From: Cyanobacteria bacterium UBA11153
GTDB taxonomy: Bacteria > Cyanobacteriota > Cyanobacteriia > Cyanobacteriales > Coleofasciculaceae
Assembly (NCBI GenBank): GCA_003511885.1
Contig: DOIX01000134.1
Location: 17,763-28,073 of the forward strand
Direction: 5' to 3'
DNA: 10,311 nucleotides
The position numbers and the translations under genes are program-made. The notes beneath the pieces were generated by a model. That model made no database searches, was not told the origin of the DNA, and saw nothing but the letters and a program-made list of their open reading frames with translations. Positions within the stretch are counted from its first letter, which is position 1; each line of letters starts with the position of its first letter. Shown here piece after piece: positions 1 to 6,067 of the stretch.

Positions 1-1
1 A

Positions 2-64
2 GTTGACAATTACTGGATGGAAATCAAACTGTTTACTCCCGAAGGCTTCCGCTTCTCGTCATGA
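2..64 (+). CDS. possible C-terminal tail of a gene entering from the left edge
   Basis: Reading frame 2 is open from the window edge to a TGA at 62-64 and would encode about 20 residues ending in MEIKLFTPEGFRFSS. The composition is protein-like (aromatic and charged residues), but it is too short to assign to a family. Frame 3 is open even longer (to TAA near 121), so the choice of frame is uncertain. If real, this gene converges on the minus-strand lipoprotein gene that ends at 188. The 123 bases between them show no clear terminator. Confidence 0.2.
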   Translation, partial: VDNYWMEIKLFTPEGFRFSS

Positions 65-187
65 TGTTATTGATTCCTTAACTGATGTGGCGGTTGCTAT
101 ATCATTTTCAATTAAGCAATAAGGATTAAACTGATTCATTTTACAGCTTTCTTCCCGATAGTCCCTCGCCCCTAGTCTCTCTCTATA

Positions 188-1591
188 TTATTGAGTACCT
201 TGAGGCCAAGGAATACTTGATTGAGCTGCTAATAAATTAGCGATTGCTGCTGCTCCATAACGATTGAGATGGCTGGGGTCGATAAAATATTGATTTTGAG
301 TTTTCCAAATCTCGGCTAAATCGATAAATCCAAATTCACCATTATTAGCTTGGCGCTCCATGAATTGTCTAAATTGTTGTTCGCGAGATTGACGTACTGA
401 GTCTAAATAATCTCTAGTTAATGGGAGGTTAACAATGATTAATGGGATTTGTTTTTCGGCTAAAAATGATTTAATTCTATCGAAAGCAACTGTTTGTTGT
501 CCGTTGAAGCTGAAGGGTTGATAATCTCCATCGTAGCGTCCCGATACTCGCGGATTGCGCTGATAATAGATTCTGGGATCGAATTTATTTTCTAAAGGAA
601 GAAAGCCATTAGCATCAATTGCCTCGCTGCTGTAATTATTGGGATTGCTGGCAATTAATATTTCGTCTGAATTTGGAGTAAATTGATCGTATTTTTGTTC
701 CGTAAATTCTGATAAATTAATTGCCTCTATATCGGGTATATTACCTCCAGTAGCAATCTTATCTGTGGATTTACTCTTGATTACAGAAACACTCATACTA
801 TAAATATCGTCACAGGTATTAATTGTATTTAAACCTTGGGGTAGTCTGGGTCGATTTCCGGCAATAATTGATTGATATCCAGGGGATGTAGTTAAACTGG
901 TAAAAGTTCGATCTCCTCTGCCACTATTAAAGGCGCGGACTCCATCTGCCCAAATAATTAGACGAGGTAATTGTCCAGAAGTTAACAGTTGCCTGAGTTG
1001 GAAATCGACAAATTGGGCAGTGCCACCATTAATGCTAAAATTGAATACTTTTAGTCTACCTTGTCCTTGTGCGGCTAGGGCTTGTTGCAGTTTTTGGGGG
1101 TCAATTCCTACTAAGGCGCGGGAACTACCAACTATGAGAATATCGGGAGTGCCGACGGCAGCAATATAGGATAAATAGAGGATTAATTGTTCGGTAAAGA
1201 TGGGATTATTAAAGCTGGGAAAGGATAAGGATGGGGTGCTTATTTTGGCTTTTTGTTGGGCAATGTTGAGATTTCGAGAATATTCGGCTACCTTCTTTTT
1301 GGCAAAGGCACGTTTGGGGTTATCTACAGAAACAGATTCCATTGCTGCGATCGCTTCTAACCATCTTACTACTACTAGATCCCAGTCTGCGGGGGATTGG
1401 GCTTGTTGGGCGAGGGTGGCAGCATTTGTGGCTTTGGCGATGGCTTTGGCAAAGGGATCGATTTGGCTACAATTTGAGGGGGTTTCTGTGGATAGGGCGT
1501 TAAGGCGTGTTGAGGCGGGGACGCAACTGGTGATACCTATAAGCAGGGCTAGTGTTACTATGGTGGAAAGTGGAAACTGGGGTTTTAGCAT
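188..1591 (-). CDS. predicted lipoprotein with SGNH/GDSL-hydrolase-like domain (DUF1574 type)
   Basis: The 467-residue product begins with a lipoprotein signal: a short basic start, a hydrophobic stretch (about 8-20) and the lipobox ITSC with the acylated cysteine at 23, so it is probably membrane-anchored outside the cytoplasm. Residues about 50-115 form an Ala-rich helical region (DW..V...W..AI) that I associate with many cyanobacterial proteins. The second part resembles SGNH enzymes: ILIVGSSR (Ser156/157) as block I, NFSINGG (184-190), the segment IIWADGVRAFN, and near the C-terminus DPSHLNRYG with Asp438 and His441 as the expected catalytic pair. DUF1574 and related AlgX/DltD-like proteins are often linked to acylation of exported polysaccharides. 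That role, and the active serine, are inferred. The ATG at 1589-1591 has no Shine-Dalgarno sequence; it sits directly against the heptad array, and the signal peptide supports this start. Confidence 0.7.
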   Translation of the reverse strand: MLKPQFPLSTIVTLALLIGITSCVPASTRLNALSTETPSNCSQIDPFAKAIAKATNAATLAQQAQSPADWDLVVVRWLEAIAAMESVSVDNPKRAFAKKKVAEYSRNLNIAQQKAKISTPSLSFPSFNNPIFTEQLILYLSYIAAVGTPDILIVGSSRALVGIDPQKLQQALAAQGQGRLKVFNFSINGGTAQFVDFQLRQLLTSGQLPRLIIWADGVRAFNSGRGDRTFTSLTTSPGYQSIIAGNRPRLPQGLNTINTCDDIYSMSVSVIKSKSTDKIATGGNIPDIEAINLSEFTEQKYDQFTPNSDEILIASNPNNYSSEAIDANGFLPLENKFDPRIYYQRNPRVSGRYDGDYQPFSFNGQQTVAFDRIKSFLAEKQIPLIIVNLPLTRDYLDSVRQSREQQFRQFMERQANNGEFGFIDLAEIWKTQNQYFIDPSHLNRYGAAAIANLLAAQSSIPWPQGTQ

Positions 1592-1681
1592 AGTTGATAG
1601 TTGATAGTTAATAGTTGACAGTTGACAGTTGATAGTTGATAGTTGACAGTTGACAGTTGATAGTTGATAGTTGATAGTTAA
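1591..1681. repeat. heptanucleotide tandem array, 13 units of TAGTTGA/CAGTTGA
   Basis: Thirteen consecutive 7-bp units run without interruption from 1591 to 1681. Seven read TAGTTGA, four read CAGTTGA and two read TAGTTAA (units 3 and 13); the C-variants come in pairs (units 5-6 and 9-10). This matches the short tandemly repeated repetitive (STRR) sequences described in cyanobacteria. On the minus strand the array reads as tandem TCAACTA, and its last base is the A of the lipoprotein gene's ATG, so it forms that gene's immediate 5' leader. Confidence 0.95.
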
Positions 1682-1684
1682 AAA

Positions 1685-1709
1685 TTGTCAACTGTCCATT
1701 GTCAACTGT
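1685..1709. repeat. two inverted copies of the heptad-array motif
   Basis: TTGTCAACTGT occurs at 1685-1695 and again at 1699-1709. Its core TGTCAACTGT is the exact reverse complement of ACAGTTGACA, present in the array at 1618-1627 and 1646-1655. Two nested 10-bp stems (1646-1655 with 1686-1695, and 1618-1627 with 1700-1709) are therefore possible in single-stranded DNA or RNA, just upstream of the lipoprotein start on the minus strand. Confidence 0.8.
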
Positions 1710-1916
1710 CAATTATAGAAGGCTCTATTCATGACGTTATTGTTGTCTTAAGCAATGCAGCAGTTGGTAAAGATATTTCTATTTATTTAACTCCTTTTTC
1801 CTTGGATAATAATCTTGAGTTATTTAACCCATAATGGATAAAAAATATCATAAACCCTCAATAGACTGTGGGCCGTTTTGAGGGGAGGCTGTAGTAAGGT
1901 ACAGTTGGTTAATCTT

Positions 1917-1936
1917 TGGTATTAATTGTAATACCA
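1917..1936. repeat. perfect 8-bp hairpin, 4-base loop
   Basis: TGGTATTA (1917-1924), loop ATTG, TAATACCA (1929-1936). The arms are exact reverse complements. No T-run follows on either strand, so it is not a standard intrinsic terminator. An operator-like dyad or an intergenic repeat are alternatives. Confidence 0.6.
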
Positions 1937-2024
1937 TGAGAATAGCTTAAATCTATTGCATTATTTTAGGCTTGGCACAGGAATCAAGATGAATGGTTGG
2001 GAAATGGTTAGGGTAAGTGGGGAT

Positions 2025-2051
2025 GGTGCGTTAGAGAAAGGATAATGCACC
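2025..2051. repeat. 9-bp hairpin downstream of the TPR gene
   Basis: GGTGCGTTA (2025-2033) faces TAATGCACC (2043-2051) across a 9-base loop, with eight Watson-Crick pairs and one G-T. GGTGCGTTA-type palindromes are a familiar intergenic element in cyanobacterial genomes (from general knowledge). It lies about 40 bases past the stop of the minus-strand TPR gene and could protect or end that transcript, but no T-run follows. Confidence 0.55.
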
Positions 2052-2092
2052 CTAGAGATGATTGGGGTAAGTTTTGTTAGTTTAAATGATAA

Positions 2093-3862
2093 TTAACGTA
2101 ATTTTTTAAGTTGAAACTGCGTATTATTATACCCACCAACTCGACCGCTATCTAAATAGAGTTTCGATGCTTTCTCAAAATCATCGATCGCGAGTGTTTT
2201 ATTTCCGATGTTAGCATGGATTAGTCCACGTCCATAGTAAGCGACTGCTTGGGTAGGATTAAGTTTAATCGCTTCTGTATAATCGGCAATCGCACCTTGT
2301 TTATCTCCTAGTTCGGCTCTGACATCAGCGCGGTTACTGTATGCTATGCTATTCCTGGGATTGAGGTTAATTGCGTGGTTATAGTCTGCGATCGCTCTTT
2401 GTTTATCTCCTAATTCTTTGTTGATATCCCCCCGATTGCTAAAGGCTGTGTCGTAGTTGGGGTTGAGTCTAATGGCTTCTTCGCAATCTTGCCTAGCACG
2501 ATGATATGTTTTGATCGTGAGGTACGCGATACATCGATTATTATAGGCAATCTCGTTTGTGGCATCGATGGCAATGGCTTTGGTGCAATCGGCGATTGCT
2601 TCCTGATATTGATTGAGATTTAAGTGGGCGCTGCATCGATTGGTGTGGGCTTCCCCATCTTGAGGGGCAATAGCGATCGCAAGGTCGTAATCTTCTACCG
2701 ATCCGTTATAATCTCCTAGGATAAATCTGGCTCGCCCTCGATTATGATAAGCTTGGCTATCTTGGGGATCTAGTTCGATGGCTTTGGTGTAATCGCCTAT
2801 CCCTCCTCGGATATCTCCTCCCGCCGAACGTGCTAGTCCTCGCGAATTGTAGGCTTTGGTATAATTTGGATCTATTTTAATTACTCGATCTAAATCGGTA
2901 ATGGCTGTTTGATAGTTTCTCTGTTGGTGGTAAGCAATTCCTCTTTGATAATGGGCATCTCTGTCGTCAGGCTGTAACTTGATTAATTTGTTGAAGTCTG
3001 CGATTGCGCCTTGCCAATCCCCTAGCTCATAATGCGCTAATCCTCGATTATAATAAGCGCTAGGATTATTTGGTTCAATTTTCAGTAACTTACTGTAATC
3101 TTCAATAGCGGTTTGGTACTCTCTTAAATCAAAATGAGCATTGCCTCGATTACCATAAGCTAAGGAATTTCGGGGATTGAGCCGAATTGACTGGTTAAAC
3201 TCTTGAATTGCGCCCGGTAAATCCTCCAGCTTAAGCTTGGCGATACCGCGATGATAAAATTCTGCAGCTTTCTCTTGATATCGGGTATGGGCAATGGCAA
3301 GAGAGATAGCGATCGCAAATCCTACCCCGGCTACAATTAGTCCTATCTGTCTGATGCTTCGGCCTTTCTTAGATAGGAGAGATATCCTAGAATTACCTAA
3401 TTTTGAACTAACTTCAAACTCAGGAGGAGTAACAACCCTTTCTCCGTCGGATGCCTCTTGAGCTTCTTGTTGTGTCGAACCCAATAATTCTAACATCTCC
3501 TGAAAGCGGAGGATACCCGGATCCACTGCCGAGACTTGACCGAATTTCTTACATGGACTAGCATGAAGATTAGGAAAATATTCCTCCACCAGATAAAACT
3601 TCCGATCTTCGACAAAGAAATCGAGAATTTCTGGCTCGGCATCAGTAATTGTCAGTCGCGTCAAAGTTTCCGATTTGTGGGCTAAGAGAAAATCCAGCCG
3701 GGTGACGACATCATAATTGTGATGGGGAATCTTCAACTCGCGAATCGCACAAACAGGAAAATCGGGATGGCGAGTATCGGCAGCCAGATAAATTAAGCCG
3801 GAATTACCAGCGCCTAAAATTCGGATGACGCGATAACGATGATAGAGAATCCGCTCGATCAT
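2093..3862 (-). CDS. membrane protein: truncated protein-kinase N-lobe, one TM segment, eleven TPRs
   Basis: The product has 589 residues. Residues 1-100 resemble the N-lobe of cyanobacterial Ser/Thr kinases: YRVIRILGAGNSGLIYLA (glycine-rich loop), CAIREL at the VAIK position and a hinge-like FYLVEEYF (89-96). The usual VAIK lysine is replaced by Arg41, and no catalytic HRD or metal-binding DFG motif follows, so it should not phosphorylate. After a linker, residues about 173-191 form one hydrophobic membrane helix. From 197 to 570 come eleven consecutive 34-residue TPRs with the pattern AY.NRG.A...LGD...AI.DY.KAI.L.P, so this part is a protein-binding scaffold. With one TM segment, the TPRs and the lobe lie on opposite sides of the membrane; which side is not clear. 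The ATG at 3860-3862 has no obvious Shine-Dalgarno sequence. The partner is unknown. Confidence 0.8.
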   Translation of the reverse strand: MIERILYHRYRVIRILGAGNSGLIYLAADTRHPDFPVCAIRELKIPHHNYDVVTRLDFLLAHKSETLTRLTITDAEPEILDFFVEDRKFYLVEEYFPNLHASPCKKFGQVSAVDPGILRFQEMLELLGSTQQEAQEASDGERVVTPPEFEVSSKLGNSRISLLSKKGRSIRQIGLIVAGVGFAIAISLAIAHTRYQEKAAEFYHRGIAKLKLEDLPGAIQEFNQSIRLNPRNSLAYGNRGNAHFDLREYQTAIEDYSKLLKIEPNNPSAYYNRGLAHYELGDWQGAIADFNKLIKLQPDDRDAHYQRGIAYHQQRNYQTAITDLDRVIKIDPNYTKAYNSRGLARSAGGDIRGGIGDYTKAIELDPQDSQAYHNRGRARFILGDYNGSVEDYDLAIAIAPQDGEAHTNRCSAHLNLNQYQEAIADCTKAIAIDATNEIAYNNRCIAYLTIKTYHRARQDCEEAIRLNPNYDTAFSNRGDINKELGDKQRAIADYNHAINLNPRNSIAYSNRADVRAELGDKQGAIADYTEAIKLNPTQAVAYYGRGLIHANIGNKTLAIDDFEKASKLYLDSGRVGGYNNTQFQLKKLR

Positions 3863-4019
3863 GGTAGAGTTAGGAAGAGGTGATGGCTAGAGGTATCGCA
3901 AAAGTCACCCATTCACGCAGGAAAATGCTGATGGGGAATTGATTGTGATGTTTGAGGATGTGGTAACTCCCTTGGCAATTGCGATCAAACCTTATTTTAT
4001 CTCTACTTCCCGTCGATCG

Positions 4020-4033
4020 ATTTTCGCGAAAAT
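4020..4033. promoter_or_regulatory. perfect 14-bp palindrome, possible operator
   Basis: ATTTTCGCGAAAAT at 4020-4033 is a perfect palindrome, directly preceded by the palindrome TCGATCGA (4013-4020). It lies about 160 bases upstream of the minus-strand TPR gene and 41 bases before the possible plus-strand small ORF at 4075. A dimeric regulator site is plausible, but the sequence identifies no regulator. Confidence 0.35.
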
Positions 4034-4074
4034 AGCCCTAATTAACCACCAAAACAAAAAGACAAAAAGGAAGA

Positions 4075-4215
4075 ATGACGCGACTCCTCCTCCGATTAGC
4101 TGCTACCGCAGCTAAAATCTATATTGCCAAAAAGGATAAATTAGCTCAAATCCTTCCAAATTCCCCATTCTCTGTTCCCTATCGAGCCAGAATATCTCTA
4201 AATTTAACCACATGA
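4075..4215 (+). CDS. possible small protein of 46 residues
   Basis: An ATG at 4075 follows an A-rich leader containing AAGGAAG (4067-4073), a good Shine-Dalgarno match but rather close to the start. The frame runs 46 codons to TGA at 4213-4215. The predicted peptide begins MTRLLLRLAATAAKIYIAKK, a basic, potentially amphipathic helix, with a polar tail ending SLNLTT. Its last 37 bases overlap the 3' end of cobA on the other strand. I recognise no family. Against it, a perfect hairpin (4096-4115) lies inside the frame, so the segment may instead be non-coding 3' sequence of cobA. Confidence 0.25.
   Translation: MTRLLLRLAATAAKIYIAKKDKLAQILPNSPFSVPYRARISLNLTT
4096..4115. repeat. perfect 8-bp hairpin downstream of cobA
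   Basis: TTAGCTGC (4096-4103), loop TACC, GCAGCTAA (4108-4115). It lies about 63 bases beyond the cobA stop on the minus strand. A TTTT run precedes the stem on the minus strand but none follows it, so it lacks the tail of a standard intrinsic terminator. A role in ending or stabilising the sirB-cobA transcript is possible. Confidence 0.5.
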
Positions 4216-4958
4216 CCGATAATTGCGATCGCAGGTGCTTCAAATTTGGCAGCTTCCACCTGAGTGACAATTGTAGCTAAAGTCCCCACTAATTCTTCTT
4301 GTTCTGGTCTAGTGCCCCAGCGAATTAAAGCAATTGGAGTTTCCAGACTTAAGCCAGCACTGTGAAGTTCAGGGATAATATGGGATAAATTGTGGAGTCC
4401 CATATAGATTACAATGGTTTCGGAGCTATGTGCGATCGCGCTCCAATTAACTTTTGGCTTATATTTCCCGACTGCTTCGTGTCCTGTCACAAAGGTAACG
4501 GAGGAACTATATAATCTGTGAGTTAAGGGAATTCCCGCATAAGCAGGTGCGGCAATTCCAGATGTAACTCCAGGTACTACTTCTACAGATACTCCTGCCT
4601 TGGCTAACTCTACCATTTCTTCGCCGCCACGTCCAAAAACAAAGGGATCTCCACCTTTAAGTCGGACTACGATAGGATGAGTTTGGGCTTTCTCGATTAA
4701 TAGCTGTGTCGTCTCTTCCTGTAGGAGGGAATGATTGCCCCGGCGCTTCCCGGCATTGATTTTTTCAGCGAGAGGATTAATCATTGCCAAAATTTGGGGA
4801 CTGACTAAGGCATCGTACAATACCACATTGGCATGTTCCAAGAGAGTTTTGCCTTTGAGGGTAAATAATCCCGGATCTCCAGGTCCTGCACCAACAAGGT
4901 ATACTTTTCCTGGGGGAGTATTGTTTCCAGATGCGCAATCCCAATCTGTTAAATTCAT
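4179..4958 (-). CDS. cobA: uroporphyrinogen-III C-methyltransferase (SUMT)
   Basis: This cytoplasmic enzyme transfers two methyl groups from S-adenosylmethionine to uroporphyrinogen III, giving precorrin-2, the branch point to siroheme and cobalamin. The 259-residue length is normal for the single-domain enzyme. The family signatures are all present in order: VYLVGAGPGDPGL at the N-terminus, RLKGGDPFVFGRGGEE in the SAM-binding region, VVPGVTSGIAAPAYAGIPLTHR, and GTRPEQ towards the C-terminus. No CysG-type dehydrogenase/ferrochelatase domain is attached, so precorrin-2 dehydrogenase must be encoded elsewhere. The start ATG (4956-4958) overlaps the stop of the upstream chelatase gene by four bases and lacks its own clear ribosome site, which suggests translational coupling. 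In cyanobacteria siroheme serves nitrite and sulfite reductases. Confidence 0.95.
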   Translation of the reverse strand: MNLTDWDCASGNNTPPGKVYLVGAGPGDPGLFTLKGKTLLEHANVVLYDALVSPQILAMINPLAEKINAGKRRGNHSLLQEETTQLLIEKAQTHPIVVRLKGGDPFVFGRGGEEMVELAKAGVSVEVVPGVTSGIAAPAYAGIPLTHRLYSSSVTFVTGHEAVGKYKPKVNWSAIAHSSETIVIYMGLHNLSHIIPELHSAGLSLETPIALIRWGTRPEQEELVGTLATIVTQVEAAKFEAPAIAIIGHVVKFRDILAR

Positions 4959-5812
4959 GATTTTTTGATTAAATCGACAATTAATTGAGCTAACTGAGGC
5001 GTTTCACCTAGGGGTTGCCCTAGTTTGAGGTATAAGTGGGGAAACTCTAATTGGAGATTGGTAAGAGTTTTCGCGATCGCGTCGGTAATGGTACCAGAAA
5101 ATAGAAAGTAAGGTAAAATCCCTATCCGTTTGTATCCTTGACCAGCTAGATGGGCAACTTGTTGTGGTAGCATCGGTGCTACTGACCAATAAGCTGCTAC
5201 TCCACCCAGGTTTTGGGCAAGAGTCTCCACCATTTGATTTCCCCCTATCCGCCGCGTCCCGTGAGAAACTAGAATCTTAACCTCAACATCTGCTATCTCC
5301 GCTTGGTTATTGAGAAGTTGTCCTAAATGAGGATAACTTCCCAAGTGAGGAAGTTGCTGAATTTCCAAGTTATCGCCAAGCCACTGTTGGGCGATAGCGA
5401 TTTCTTGGGGAATATCTTCCATAACATGTACGCCCGGTAGTAAAAATAAGGGTAATACCTGAAGGCGGCGGTAATTATGGACAAGGGCTTGTTGGGCAAA
5501 GAGCCTAATTTGTTGATGGAGGGGGAATTTCCCCAACTCTAAGGTAGCTGTTTCTAGTAAAGGGGTGGAAGAATTATGGGTGGCGATCGCTGTTTCAGCT
5601 TGTTTTGTGTATAATAGTTCTTGCCCACTTCCCCAACCCGATGAAGGGTATAAGGGCGCAAAAGAGAAGTTATATTTCGCCCTTTCCCCTTCTCGCCTTT
5701 GCCCTTCTGCCATGAGAATTCGCACTAATTTAGCCAATTTTGCAATCGCTAGTTGGGGACGATTGTCTCGACTTCCGTGGGATATAAATAGATAAGCAGT
5801 TGAAGGTAGCAA
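4955..5812 (-). CDS. sirB: sirohydrochlorin chelatase, CbiX/SirB two-domain type
   Basis: The product (285 residues) inserts a divalent metal (iron for siroheme, or cobalt for cobalamin) into sirohydrochlorin. Domain 1 has LFISHGSRD with His12 and PLFLLPGVHVMEDI with His129, the two histidines expected for metal insertion in this family. Domain 2 repeats the fold: ILVSHGTRR with His184 and PYFLFSGTITDAI, where the second histidine is not conserved, so domain 1 is probably the active one. Residues about 35-70 are an unusual Gly/Arg/Ser-rich stretch encoded by purine-rich sequence and look like an insertion. The only usable start is TTG at 5810-5812: a TAA lies two codons upstream, and the next Met (34) would remove the HGSR motif. 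No Shine-Dalgarno is visible. The gene overlaps cobA by ATGA, so both are probably one transcript. The choice between iron and cobalt cannot be read from the sequence. Confidence 0.88.
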   Translation of the reverse strand: MLPSTAYLFISHGSRDNRPQLAIAKLAKLVRILMAEGQRREGERAKYNFSFAPLYPSSGWGSGQELLYTKQAETAIATHNSSTPLLETATLELGKFPLHQQIRLFAQQALVHNYRRLQVLPLFLLPGVHVMEDIPQEIAIAQQWLGDNLEIQQLPHLGSYPHLGQLLNNQAEIADVEVKILVSHGTRRIGGNQMVETLAQNLGGVAAYWSVAPMLPQQVAHLAGQGYKRIGILPYFLFSGTITDAIAKTLTNLQLEFPHLYLKLGQPLGETPQLAQLIVDLIKKS

Positions 5813-6013
5813 AGGTTATAGTTAAATTTAGGGATTGGGTTAATTTACTGATTATATAGTTGATAGTGGGTAGTTTTGTATAAGATTTAACTGTTTAACT
5901 CTGTAAGTCGGTTTGGATGGGGTGGAAGTAGCCTCCTCAATTTGCTAAATTTTATATAGCTCAAATCTGCAATCTTCTCCAAAATAGCGATGTTATCTTT
6001 AACTAAACTCAGC

Positions 6014-6042
6014 TTGAATTAGACGGAATTATAGAATTAAAT
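6014..6042 (+). promoter_or_regulatory. candidate promoter of the Rpn gene
   Basis: A TTGAAT (6014-6019) and a TTAAAT (6037-6042) are separated by 17 bases, near the sigma-70 type optimum. Transcription would start about 20 bases before the ATG at 6068. The surrounding region (5813-6067) is AT-rich and lies between two divergent genes, so chance matches are likely. Confidence 0.25.
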
Positions 6043-6067
6043 ATTTGTATTATTAGGCCAATCAATC

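Larger units (their letters stand above)
1710..2092. other. gene-free intergenic stretch
   Basis: There is no convincing ORF here. It holds an imperfect copy (about 1729-1770) of sequence near the left edge of the window and two small dyads, listed separately. It lies downstream of the minus-strand kinase-lobe/TPR gene and upstream of the minus-strand lipoprotein gene, so a lipoprotein promoter may lie here. I could not place one with confidence. Confidence 0.6.

Noticed and set aside
1200..1604. Plus-strand ORF of 134 codons
   Set aside because: It lies opposite the lipoprotein gene, whose signal peptide and SGNH motifs are clear, and its own translation shows no recognisable domain.
1591..1709. 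CRISPR-like array
   Set aside because: The units are only 7 bp and contiguous, with no spacers, so this is a simple tandem repeat.
1990..2044. 18-codon ORF starting MNGWEMVRVSG
   Set aside because: It is very short, has no ribosome site, and its end falls in the 2025-2051 hairpin.
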